From NCBI GenBank assembly GCA_027486845.1, contig JAIXOL010000027.1, positions 124,001 to 188,000 of the forward strand: a DNA stretch of 64,000 nucleotides. The letters are read 5' to 3'. The first letter of the stretch is position 1; each line of letters starts with the position of its first letter. The notes below the pieces were generated by a model, which was not told the origin of the DNA, searched no databases, and saw only the letters and a program-made list of their open reading frames with translations. Positions 8,079-16,205 of the stretch are shown here, piece after piece. This stretch comes from Cytophagaceae bacterium (lineage in GTDB: Bacteria > Bacteroidota > Bacteroidia > Cytophagales > Spirosomataceae). A program made the position numbers and the translations under genes.

Positions 8079-9695
8079 ATGACTCAGTTTTACTCTCCAA
8101 CAGCCATTCAAGGCGGAATCGACGAGTACAAGGGCGAATGGAAAACCGCCCAAATAAGTCATTTACTGAAACGCACCATGTTTGGGTCTAGCCCTGATGA
8201 CATCGCCTATTTTCAGAAAAAGACAGTCAGCCAAACAATTGATGAACTTTTGGCTACACCCTCTCCAGTCGAGCCACCCCTAAATTATTATGATACAGCT
8301 GACTATAAAGACCCACAAGGCATCAAATTTGGTGAAACTTGGGTTAACGCAATTTATGGTGATGGAACTGTAAACTCACGACGAAGAGCTTCGTATAAAT
8401 ATTGGTGGGCTATTCAAATGGCGACACAAAAACGTAATATTAACGAAAAAATGGTGCTTTTTTGGCATAACCATTTTGCTACTGAAATCAATGATGTGGA
8501 TGATGCTCGATTTGTGTATGTGCACAATACAGTACTCAGAAAATATACGATGGGTAATTTTAAGGATTTTGTTAGGCAAATTACCCTTGACCCTGCCATG
8601 CTTCGTTACTTGAATGGCAGACTCAATACTAAAAACGCTCCTGATGAAAATTACGGCCGTGAATTGCAAGAACTTTTCACACTTGGTAAAGGCAGTGGCT
8701 CAAAATATACTGAAGACGACGTAAAGGCTGCCGCTCGTGTTCTTACTGGTTTTAATATCAATAATGACAGAATTGTGTATACCTTCAATATTAACAACCA
8801 TGACACATCTGATAAGAAATTCTCTGCTTTTTACAATAATACAGTCATAAAGGGAACAAATACCGCAGCAGGTGCAGAAAAAGAATTGGACGATTTACTC
8901 ACCATGATTTTTTCGGTGGATGAAGTAAGTAAGTTTATTTGTCGAAAACTCTACCAGTATTTTGTCTATTATGACATCACTCCTACCGTAGAGAAAGATA
9001 TAATTGAACCTTTGGCAAAGATTTTTAGAGATAATAAGTATGAAATAAAACCTGTATTGGCAGCTCTTCTTAAAAGTCAGCATTTTTTCGATGCCAATGT
9101 TTACGGGTCGATGATAAAAAGTCCACTTGATTTGGTAATAGGAACTCTCCGAGAATTTAATGTGGCATTTCCTTCACCAAAAGATTTTTTACAGGAATAT
9201 TATAATTTGTTTGGCGAAGTGGTACGACAAGGACAAATTATGCAGCAAGATATCGGTGACCCACCAAGTGTAGCAGGCTGGTCAGCTTACTATCAAGCTC
9301 CAATGTTTTATGGAATTTGGGTAAACTCAGATACTTATCCAAAACGGAATCAATATACTGATACATTTATAAATTCTGGATTTACGAAAAACAATAAGAA
9401 AATCCAACTTGATGTAGTTGCTTTTGCAAAAAAAATGCCTACACCAAATGAACCAAATAAATTAATCAGTGACTCGCTCGAAATTTTATATAAAGTACCT
9501 GTCACAACGGAACTTGTACAGCAATTGAAAAAGGATATACTTTTGAGTGGTCAATCTTCAGATTATTACTGGACAGAACTTTGGGATACGATGATTAGTA
9601 AACCAAACGACACCAATACACTCAATATGGTAACGACTCGCCTTCGAAATTTATATAAATACTTGATGGCTTTACCTGAGTACCAATTGAGTTAA
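8079..9695 (+). CDS. DUF1800 family protein
   Basis: 538 residues. The family hallmarks are visible: L-L-x-R-x-x-F-G (~31-38), the W-x-N-H-F-A-type segment W-H-N-H-F-A-T (~129-135), and N-E/N-Y-G-R-E-L-x-E-L-F-T-L-G (~188-200). The D-D-V-K-A-A-A-R-V-L-T-G-F stretch and the C-terminal D-P-P-S-V-A-G-W-x-A-Y region follow. Function is not established for the family. In Bacteroidota and Planctomycetota it is commonly paired with DUF1501, as here (45 bp downstream). No N-terminal signal peptide is evident from this start, so either export is unconventional or the true start differs. Confidence 0.9.
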   Translation: MTQFYSPTAIQGGIDEYKGEWKTAQISHLLKRTMFGSSPDDIAYFQKKTVSQTIDELLATPSPVEPPLNYYDTADYKDPQGIKFGETWVNAIYGDGTVNSRRRASYKYWWAIQMATQKRNINEKMVLFWHNHFATEINDVDDARFVYVHNTVLRKYTMGNFKDFVRQITLDPAMLRYLNGRLNTKNAPDENYGRELQELFTLGKGSGSKYTEDDVKAAARVLTGFNINNDRIVYTFNINNHDTSDKKFSAFYNNTVIKGTNTAAGAEKELDDLLTMIFSVDEVSKFICRKLYQYFVYYDITPTVEKDIIEPLAKIFRDNKYEIKPVLAALLKSQHFFDANVYGSMIKSPLDLVIGTLREFNVAFPSPKDFLQEYYNLFGEVVRQGQIMQQDIGDPPSVAGWSAYYQAPMFYGIWVNSDTYPKRNQYTDTFINSGFTKNNKKIQLDVVAFAKKMPTPNEPNKLISDSLEILYKVPVTTELVQQLKKDILLSGQSSDYYWTELWDTMISKPNDTNTLNMVTTRLRNLYKYLMALPEYQLS

Positions 9696-9740
9696 TCAAC
9701 CTGCAAATAAAACAACCCTTTAAACATACATTGGGATTCT

Positions 9741-11294
9741 ATGAAACGTAGAGATTTTATACAAAATACATTTGCAGGTGTGGTTATGCCTGCTTTATTG
9801 AATGGATTATCGTTCAAGGCATTTGGTAATGTTGATGATGCCGCCATTGGCGATGAAAACATACTCGTTGTTGTTCAATTGTCTGGAGGAAATGATGGTC
9901 TAAATACAGTCATTCCGATTGATAAATATGGACTTTATCAGAATGCAAGATCAAACATTGCAATACCAAAAGAAAAACTTTTGACCATTCCTCAAACCGA
10001 TACACTCGGCCTAAATCCAGGAATGACAGCTTTCCAGACGATGTTTAAAGAAGGGAAAGCGGCATTGATACAAAGTGTTGGCTATCCAAATCCAAATTTC
10101 TCTCATTTTAGAGCAACTGACATTTGGAATACAGCTTCTGACTCAAATATTTTTGTTAATAACGGCTGGACTGGAAGATATTTAGCTGTTGAAAATTCTA
10201 ATTTTCCGACAGGTTACCCAAATACAAAATACCCAGACCCATTAGCAATTCAGATTGGATCGGTGGTAAATACGTCCTTACAGGGGCCAATTCAATCGAT
10301 GGGAATGGCTATATCAAATCCTTCAAGTTTTTATAATTTAATTTCAAACAAAGTAGAGTCAACACCTAATACGTTGGCAGGTAAAGAGTTGAAATTTTTG
10401 CGAGAAGTGGCAAATCAGACAAATCTTTATGCTAATTCAATTAAATCAGCGGCTGTAAAAGTTACTAAGCAATCAACTTATCCAAATACAGGTTTGGCAA
10501 ATCAACTTAAAATTGTAGCTCAGCTGATTGGGGGTGGTTTAAAAACAAAAGTATATTATGTTAGTATGGGAGGATTTGATACACACAGTGCTCAAGTAAA
10601 TACAAGTGACACTGCAACAGGCACTCATACTAATCTTTGGAAAACAGTTAGCGATGCAATTAAGGCTTTTTCTGATGATTTGGCTGGATTGGGTGTATCG
10701 AAAAAAGTATTGGGTTTAACTTACTCAGAATTTGGGCGAAGAGTAAAATCTAATGCTAGTGTCGGAACTGACCACGGTGCGGCTGCCCCAATGTTTATGT
10801 TTGGCGATTTGGTTAACCCAATTGTACTCGGTAAATCACCTGATATTGCGGCTTCTCCAACTACCAACGATAATCTTACTATGCAATACGATTTTCGTTC
10901 GGTTTATGCCTCGATTCTAACTCAGTGGTTTTGTCTTGATCAGTCTTTTGTTGATGATGTATTGCTAAAAGATTTTCAACCTTTACCACTTGTTCAAGTG
11001 CAAGCCTGTGGCAAAATTACTGCTAATGAACCGATTACATTAAACGAAGATCTCATCAGTAATTACCCAAATCCATTTTCTGATGCAACAACGCTAACTT
11101 TTACCTCAAAAGGCGGCCATACGATGATTCAGATTTTTGATAATATAGGAAGAGTAATTTCCGTGCCCGTTGATGGTGATTATGATGCAGGAAAACACGA
11201 AGTAGTGATTGACACAAGGGATTTTAACAGCGGTATGTATTTTGCTCGTTTACAAAATGGAGAAATACAGCAAGTGAGACGAATGTCTAAATAA
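9741..11294 (+). CDS. DUF1501 family protein with twin-arginine-like leader and T9SS sorting domain
   Basis: 517 residues. The N-terminus K-R-R-D-F-I-Q followed by a hydrophobic stretch resembles a twin-arginine signal. The DUF1501 domain (~40-420) belongs to the alkaline-phosphatase/sulfatase-like fold and contains V-Q-L-S-G-G-N-D-G-L-N-T, S-H-F-R-A-T-D-I-W, G-G-F-D-T-H-S and the S-E-F-G-R-R/D-H-G-A-A pair. The last ~80 residues form a type IX secretion type A sorting domain: N-Y-P-N-P-F near residue 440, then I-F-D-N-I-G-R and G-M-Y-F-A-R. The product is therefore probably surface-attached or released. It is co-directional with the DUF1800 gene and likely its partner; the activity is unknown. 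Confidence 0.9.
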   Translation: MKRRDFIQNTFAGVVMPALLNGLSFKAFGNVDDAAIGDENILVVVQLSGGNDGLNTVIPIDKYGLYQNARSNIAIPKEKLLTIPQTDTLGLNPGMTAFQTMFKEGKAALIQSVGYPNPNFSHFRATDIWNTASDSNIFVNNGWTGRYLAVENSNFPTGYPNTKYPDPLAIQIGSVVNTSLQGPIQSMGMAISNPSSFYNLISNKVESTPNTLAGKELKFLREVANQTNLYANSIKSAAVKVTKQSTYPNTGLANQLKIVAQLIGGGLKTKVYYVSMGGFDTHSAQVNTSDTATGTHTNLWKTVSDAIKAFSDDLAGLGVSKKVLGLTYSEFGRRVKSNASVGTDHGAAAPMFMFGDLVNPIVLGKSPDIAASPTTNDNLTMQYDFRSVYASILTQWFCLDQSFVDDVLLKDFQPLPLVQVQACGKITANEPITLNEDLISNYPNPFSDATTLTFTSKGGHTMIQIFDNIGRVISVPVDGDYDAGKHEVVIDTRDFNSGMYFARLQNGEIQQVRRMSK

Positions 11295-11301
11295 TGTAAA
11301 A

Positions 11302-11338
11302 AGAGACGTTGCTTTAATTTAAAAATGGCAACGTCTCT
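11302..11338. terminator. Hairpin between convergent genes, member of a GAGACGTTGC repeat
   Basis: AGAGACGTTGC (11302-11312) and GCAACGTCTCT (11328-11338) are perfect 11-base arms between the convergent DUF1501 and aminotransferase genes, and could terminate both. The same arm sequence recurs in the hairpin at 24743-24772, so this may be a dispersed repeat rather than only a terminator. Confidence 0.65.
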
Positions 11339-11347
11339 ATTAAATCA

Positions 11348-12580
11348 TTACTCGATACAACTTAAAATAACTTCACAAGAAAATCTTATTTGTTCTTCAG
11401 TAATTACCAAAGGTGGTGCAATTCGCATTGAATTATCACAATATAAGAACCAATCTGTAATTACACCTTTTTCGATAGCACGGTCGATGATTGGTTTTAA
11501 AACCTCAAAACTTTCAAATTCTACGGCTAACATCAATCCTTTTCCCCTAACCTCTTTGATTTTGGGGTGAACCAACAATTTTTTAAATAATTTGGATTTC
11601 TGCTCGATGAAATTACAATCTATCAAAATACAATTCGAATGAATACATCCAAACTTACAATTTTTGGGATCGTACAGCATATTTTCATCAAAAATTGCAT
11701 TTAGTGTTGCCAAAGAGGCAGCACAACTAACTGGATGCCCTCCAAATGTTGTAATATGTCCTAAGATTGGATTATCTTTAAAAACACCCATAATTTCGTG
11801 CGAAGCTATAAATGCTCCTATTGGCATTCCTCCGCCCATTCCTTTGGCACAAAGCAAAATATCAGGTTTGACATCATAATGTTCAAAAGCCCAAAACTTA
11901 CCCGTACGCCCAAAACCCGACTGAATTTCATCAAAAACCAATAAAGCCCCAACTTCATCACAACGAATGCGTAGAGCATTCAAGTAGGTACAATCAGCCT
12001 CACGCACGCCTGACTCTCCTCCTATCGGCTCGAAGAAAACGGCGGCGGTTTTGTCAGTTATTTTTTCTAAATCAATAAAATTGTTTCTTTCAATTTTATC
12101 AATAGAAGAAAGTAATGGTCGAAAATTGCGTTTAAAATGCTCTTCACCAAGCGATAAGGCACCTTGCGTAGAGCCATGATAAGCTTTTGTGCAAGCAGCA
12201 ATATTTATACGTCGAGTAAAACGTTTTGCCAGTTTCATTGCACCTTCGACAGCTTCTGTCCCCGAATTTGTGAAATACACATTATCTAAACCTGTGCCTT
12301 TTAAAGTCTTACACAAAGCTTCGGCCAAATGTACTTGCGGCGACTGCACATATTCGCCATATACCATCAAGTGCATGTAGCTATCCAATTGATTTTTTAT
12401 GGCCTCCACCACCTTTGGATGTCGATGCCCAACATTACTCACGGCAATGCCCGAAATTAAATCTATGTATTTTTTCGTATCGCTATATAAATAAACTCCC
12501 TCAGCTTTCTTGATTTCAAGGGCAAGTGGAAAATCAGAAGTCTGAGCGATATTTTGAAGAAAAAGTTGACGATTTGTCAT
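11348..12580 (-). CDS. Class III pyridoxal-phosphate aminotransferase
   Basis: 410-residue fold-type I PLP enzyme of the acetylornithine/ornithine/4-aminobutyrate aminotransferase group. The N-terminal D-L-x-S-G-I-A-V-S-N-V-G-H region (~41-54), N-S-G-T-E-A (~106-111), V-F-D-E-I-Q-S-G-F-G-R-T-G-K (~216-229) and the lysine-bearing C-A-K-G-M-G-G-G-M-P-I-G-A (~244-256) are all present. The lysine would form the internal aldimine. Arginine biosynthesis genes are not adjacent, so the substrate cannot be assigned; 'aspartate aminotransferase family' is the safe name. An insertion around residues 285-320 with several Cys/Ile-rich stretches is noticeable. Confidence 0.9.
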   Translation of the reverse strand: MTNRQLFLQNIAQTSDFPLALEIKKAEGVYLYSDTKKYIDLISGIAVSNVGHRHPKVVEAIKNQLDSYMHLMVYGEYVQSPQVHLAEALCKTLKGTGLDNVYFTNSGTEAVEGAMKLAKRFTRRINIAACTKAYHGSTQGALSLGEEHFKRNFRPLLSSIDKIERNNFIDLEKITDKTAAVFFEPIGGESGVREADCTYLNALRIRCDEVGALLVFDEIQSGFGRTGKFWAFEHYDVKPDILLCAKGMGGGMPIGAFIASHEIMGVFKDNPILGHITTFGGHPVSCAASLATLNAIFDENMLYDPKNCKFGCIHSNCILIDCNFIEQKSKLFKKLLVHPKIKEVRGKGLMLAVEFESFEVLKPIIDRAIEKGVITDWFLYCDNSMRIAPPLVITEEQIRFSCEVILSCIE

Positions 12581-12612
12581 AAATCAATACTATTTTTTTT
12601 ACAAAGTTGGCA

Positions 12613-12646
12613 TAAAAAAAACTCGCAAGCAAAGCACACGAGTTTT
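12613..12646 (-). terminator. Rho-independent terminator of the LytTR operon
   Basis: On the minus strand, AAAACTCG pairs with CGAGTTTT (arms 12639-12646 and 12618-12625) and a run of Ts follows. It lies about 205 nt downstream of the response-regulator stop. Confidence 0.65.
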
Positions 12647-12851
12647 AAGTACTAACCTATTATTTATGAGTCATTAATTACTCCGAAACTAAAATTAAAT
12701 CATATTCAATCTCCACCTCCAATAATTTATTAAAAAATGAAAATTATTTTAAAACTTATTACCTTCATTAATTATTAACTTCACGAAAATAACGGATAAA
12801 ATGTAAGCTACATTACACATGAGACAAAATGCCAAAATCATGCGACTATAC

Positions 12852-13571
12852 TTATTTACTACCAATTCTACGCAATAATTCATCAGAAAATTGTTCACTG
12901 ACAGGTATTAGATGGGTTCCAATACTTATCTTAAGGTTTCTGATGGATTCAATTTTATTCAAAGAAACAATATAAGATTTATGTACACGCATAAAAGGCA
13001 TGGTCGCAAATTTCTCCTCAACACTCTTCATTGTCATACGGGTAATTATTGGTCTTGGTTGAGTGCTTACATAAATCTTTATGTAATCTTTCAAGCCTTC
13101 AATGTACAAAATATCGGCATATTTAATTTTTACTAAAGAATATTCAGCATTGACAAAGAAATGTTCTTCTGGTAACACTTTTGGTGTTTGAGCATTTTCT
13201 TTCAATAAAAACAACTCATTTGCTCGATTACAGGCTTTCAAAAAACGCTCAAAAGAAACTGGTTTGAGTAAATAATCAATCACATTAAGATCGAAACCGT
13301 CAAGTGCAAATTGGTCATAGGCAGTAATGAAAATTACCATTGGATTTGACACCATACTCTTCACAAACTGAACGCCTGTAATACCAGGCATCTGGATATC
13401 CAAGAAAATCAAATCAATATTTCGGTTCTCAGCTTTTTCTTTCTGAATTAGGTCGATTGCTTCAAAAGCATTTTTACACCTTCCAACAAATTCAAGGTAA
13501 GGCACTTGCTTGATATTATCTTCTAGTAAATCAAGGGCTAAAGGTTCATCATCAACAGCAATACAACGCAT
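12852..13571 (-). CDS. LytTR-type response regulator
   Basis: 239 residues. The receiver domain (~1-120) has the acidic pair D-D-E at 7-9, the phosphoacceptor Asp in F-L-D-I-Q-M-P (~58), T/A in F-I-T-A-Y and K in L-L-K-P-V. A linker leads to a LytTR DNA-binding domain (~140-235) with Y-I-E-G-L-K-D-Y and F-M-R-V-H-K-S-Y-I-V. It is encoded 74 bp downstream of a matching LytS-type kinase and is almost certainly its partner. Targets are not evident; the nearby maltose locus is a candidate only by proximity. Confidence 0.93.
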   Translation of the reverse strand: MRCIAVDDEPLALDLLEDNIKQVPYLEFVGRCKNAFEAIDLIQKEKAENRNIDLIFLDIQMPGITGVQFVKSMVSNPMVIFITAYDQFALDGFDLNVIDYLLKPVSFERFLKACNRANELFLLKENAQTPKVLPEEHFFVNAEYSLVKIKYADILYIEGLKDYIKIYVSTQPRPIITRMTMKSVEEKFATMPFMRVHKSYIVSLNKIESIRNLKISIGTHLIPVSEQFSDELLRRIGSK

Positions 13572-13645
13572 ATTTATTAAAGCGAAACCGCCCGTTTTGA
13601 TTAATAATAGGTTTTTATGAATTTAAATCTACTATCTAAAGCAAA

Positions 13646-14662
13646 TTATTTGAAATTAAGTTTCAGATCAGTAATATAAAGATTTTGGGACTCGTTTACA
13701 TTCAAAACATATTGTTCAGGATAAAGCAATTCTAAACGACGCTTTACATTATTTAAGCCTATACCCGAAGCACCATCTTTTACTTCTTTTTTATCGGCAC
13801 TAAATTTATTTGTCACTTTAAAACTTAACTCTGCATTGGTCGTTTCCAATTCTACTTTAATAAATGGATCCTCTATCAAGCCAATACCATGCTTAAATGC
13901 ATTTTCGACAAAAGGAATCAATAACATTGGTTCTATACTTTTACTAGAATCAGTTGATTTTACAACAAAATCAATGTTTACATAATTACCAAACCTAACT
14001 TTTTGGAGGTCGATATAGTTTGAAAGATACTTAATTTCGTTTTCGAGTGAAATACGTTTATCATCCTTTTCATAGAGCATATATCTAAGTAAATCCGCCA
14101 TTTTTAACAAAACTGGTTCAACCAAATCAGATTTTTTTCGATTGAGTGAAACCAGGCTATTCATCAAATTGAACATAAAATGGGGTGAAATCTGAGAACG
14201 CAAAAATGATAATTCTGATTTCAAACGCTCATTTTCATTCTCTCGCTGTATCTCTTGCTGACGTTGATAATCGGAAAAGAAGCAATAGGATGCACTGATA
14301 CCAAAAACATATAAATACTGAATGAAGGCATTTACATAAAATAAACTTTTATTGATGTCACTTCCCACGAAGATGGTACGAACAAAATAACGTCCCCACA
14401 ATAACACCAAAATTATGGCAATTAGACTCAAAAAATACCTTATGGGCTTTTTCTTATATATTTTGGGGAATAAAACAGCCGAATTTAAATAGAATAAAAT
14501 AATTGAAGAAATCGAAACATACATCCAATAAGTTGTGTTCGTGTATGGATTTACCCTTGTTCTTGATGAGTCATTCTGAAAGGCATTGAGCAAAGGTAAT
14601 GCCGTGTATCCTATCCACATAATAATGTGTAAAAACACATAAAGAAATCGATTTTTAAACAT
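13646..14662 (-). CDS. LytS-type membrane sensor histidine kinase
   Basis: 338 residues. About four transmembrane helices occupy residues 1-130, then a short coiled coil, then a His_kinase (PF06580-type) domain with the phosphoacceptor in S-Q-I-S-P-H-F-M-F-N-L-M-N (~160). The ATPase domain has P-F-V-E-N-A-F-K-H-G (~247) and G-I-G-L-N-N-V-K-R-R-L. There is no large periplasmic sensor, so the signal is probably sensed in the membrane. It forms an operon with the downstream LytTR regulator. Confidence 0.93.
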   Translation of the reverse strand: MFKNRFLYVFLHIIMWIGYTALPLLNAFQNDSSRTRVNPYTNTTYWMYVSISSIILFYLNSAVLFPKIYKKKPIRYFLSLIAIILVLLWGRYFVRTIFVGSDINKSLFYVNAFIQYLYVFGISASYCFFSDYQRQQEIQRENENERLKSELSFLRSQISPHFMFNLMNSLVSLNRKKSDLVEPVLLKMADLLRYMLYEKDDKRISLENEIKYLSNYIDLQKVRFGNYVNIDFVVKSTDSSKSIEPMLLIPFVENAFKHGIGLIEDPFIKVELETTNAELSFKVTNKFSADKKEVKDGASGIGLNNVKRRLELLYPEQYVLNVNESQNLYITDLKLNFK

Positions 14663-14786
14663 TGTTGATGTTAAACTATAATATAAGTTAGTAAGTGATT
14701 AGTACAATGATAAAAAATATTGACAAAAGTCAAATTTTTATAAGATAAACCATTTAGAATTTGAGACTTAGTAAGGCTATTCAGCG

Positions 14787-14820
14787 ACAAAAGCCTCCAT
14801 CAGCGAATGAAGACTTTTGT
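14787..14820 (-). terminator. Imperfect hairpin after the MFS gene
   Basis: ACAAAAGCCTCCAT (14787-14800) pairs imperfectly with ATGAAGACTTTTGT (14807-14820), just past the transporter stop. No strong T-run follows, so this is a weak terminator call. Confidence 0.4.
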
Positions 14821-14832
14821 AATTATATGACA

Positions 14833-16170
14833 TTATTCATTTTTATCTTTAACAAATCTAACACTTATAGCTGCTAGAAGAAAACAAATGCCTCCTCCAA
14901 CTACCGCAAATATGGCTTGATTATTATAAAAGTTTTTGACAATTGGCCCGCCAATGATTCCATTAATAATTTGTGGGATTGTAATAAAAAAGTTGAAGAT
15001 TCCCATGTAAATACCCATTTTCTTAGCTGGGATTGAACCTGCCAAAATTGCATAAGGCATTGCTAAAATACTTGCCCAAGCAAAACCAACGCCAATCATT
15101 GGCAGTATCAACCAATGATAATCCGTGATAAAATATATAGAAATTAAACTCAAACCTCCAGCTATTAAAGAATATGCATGTGTGTTTTTACGACCATATT
15201 TTGTAGCAATTTTTGGCAAAAAGAATGCATAAACCGCTGAAACCGCATTATAAACACCAAAAATCACTCCAACCCAGTTTCCAGCATCATTGTACTGCTC
15301 CGAACTTGAATCTGTTAAAGGAAGGTTATAAATATGCTGTGCGATGGCAGGAGTCATAAAAACCCACATTGAAAATAAACCAAACCAAGAGAAAAACTGA
15401 ACTAAACCCAATTGTTTCATGGTCGTTGGCATATTGCCAAAATCTTTGAAAATATCAAGGAAACTTCCGTTTTTAGTATCATTTTCTTCCTCCCCCTCAA
15501 ACTCAGCTTGCTCTTTTGGAGAATATTCGGGTGTTTTAATGATTGTCCAAATAATACATGAAAGCAGCGAAACCGCACCAATAATAAATGATAAAACTAG
15601 ACTGAATGGGATTTTTCCTGCTTCAGTTGTCTTTTCAAATCCAAACCATTCGGTCAGAACATAAGGCAACCACGAACCGATAACCGCACCAATACCAATT
15701 AAAACGGTCTGAATAGAAAAGCCGAGGGTTTGTTGTGAAGTGTTAAGTTTATCTGCAACTAATGCCCTGAATGGCTCCATCGCAACATTAAAAGAAGCAT
15801 CCATTATCATCAGAAAACCAGCTCCAACCCATAATGCAGGCAAAAAACTGACAAATAAATTAGCATTAGGCATGAGAATCAAACCGATAGATGCCAAAAT
15901 TGCTCCGGCTAAGAAATAAGGTCTTCTTCTACCCAACTTTGTCCAAGTTTTATCGCTATAATGTCCAATGATTGGCTGAATAACCATTCCTGTAAATGGT
16001 GCTACCAACCAAAACCAAGAAAGATGCTCTACATCTGCACCAAAAGATTGTAAAATACGACTAGCATTGGCATTTTGGAGGGCAAATCCCATCTGAATTC
16101 CCATAAAACCAATGCTCATATTCCAAATTTGCCAAAAATTTAAAAGCGGTTTATTTTTTTTAGTCATCAT
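14833..16170 (-). CDS. SLC45-type MFS sugar transporter, probable maltose/maltodextrin importer
   Basis: 445 residues with about twelve predicted transmembrane helices. The N-terminal half has the N-A-N-A-S-R segment and the loop G-H-Y-S-D-K-T-W-T-K-L-G-R-R-R-P-Y (~68-85), the GXXXD-type MFS loop as found in sucrose/maltose carriers of the SLC45 group. A charged central loop (~218-240, E-F-E-G-E-E-E-N-D) separates the two halves. It lies 35 bp downstream of an exported GH13 enzyme and near GH65 and pgmB, so it most likely brings maltose across the inner membrane. Confidence 0.88.
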   Translation of the reverse strand: MMTKKNKPLLNFWQIWNMSIGFMGIQMGFALQNANASRILQSFGADVEHLSWFWLVAPFTGMVIQPIIGHYSDKTWTKLGRRRPYFLAGAILASIGLILMPNANLFVSFLPALWVGAGFLMIMDASFNVAMEPFRALVADKLNTSQQTLGFSIQTVLIGIGAVIGSWLPYVLTEWFGFEKTTEAGKIPFSLVLSFIIGAVSLLSCIIWTIIKTPEYSPKEQAEFEGEEENDTKNGSFLDIFKDFGNMPTTMKQLGLVQFFSWFGLFSMWVFMTPAIAQHIYNLPLTDSSSEQYNDAGNWVGVIFGVYNAVSAVYAFFLPKIATKYGRKNTHAYSLIAGGLSLISIYFITDYHWLILPMIGVGFAWASILAMPYAILAGSIPAKKMGIYMGIFNFFITIPQIINGIIGGPIVKNFYNNQAIFAVVGGGICFLLAAISVRFVKDKNE

Positions 16171-16205
16171 TTTGAATGTAATGTTAAAGTTGAATATTAA
16201 GGTTT

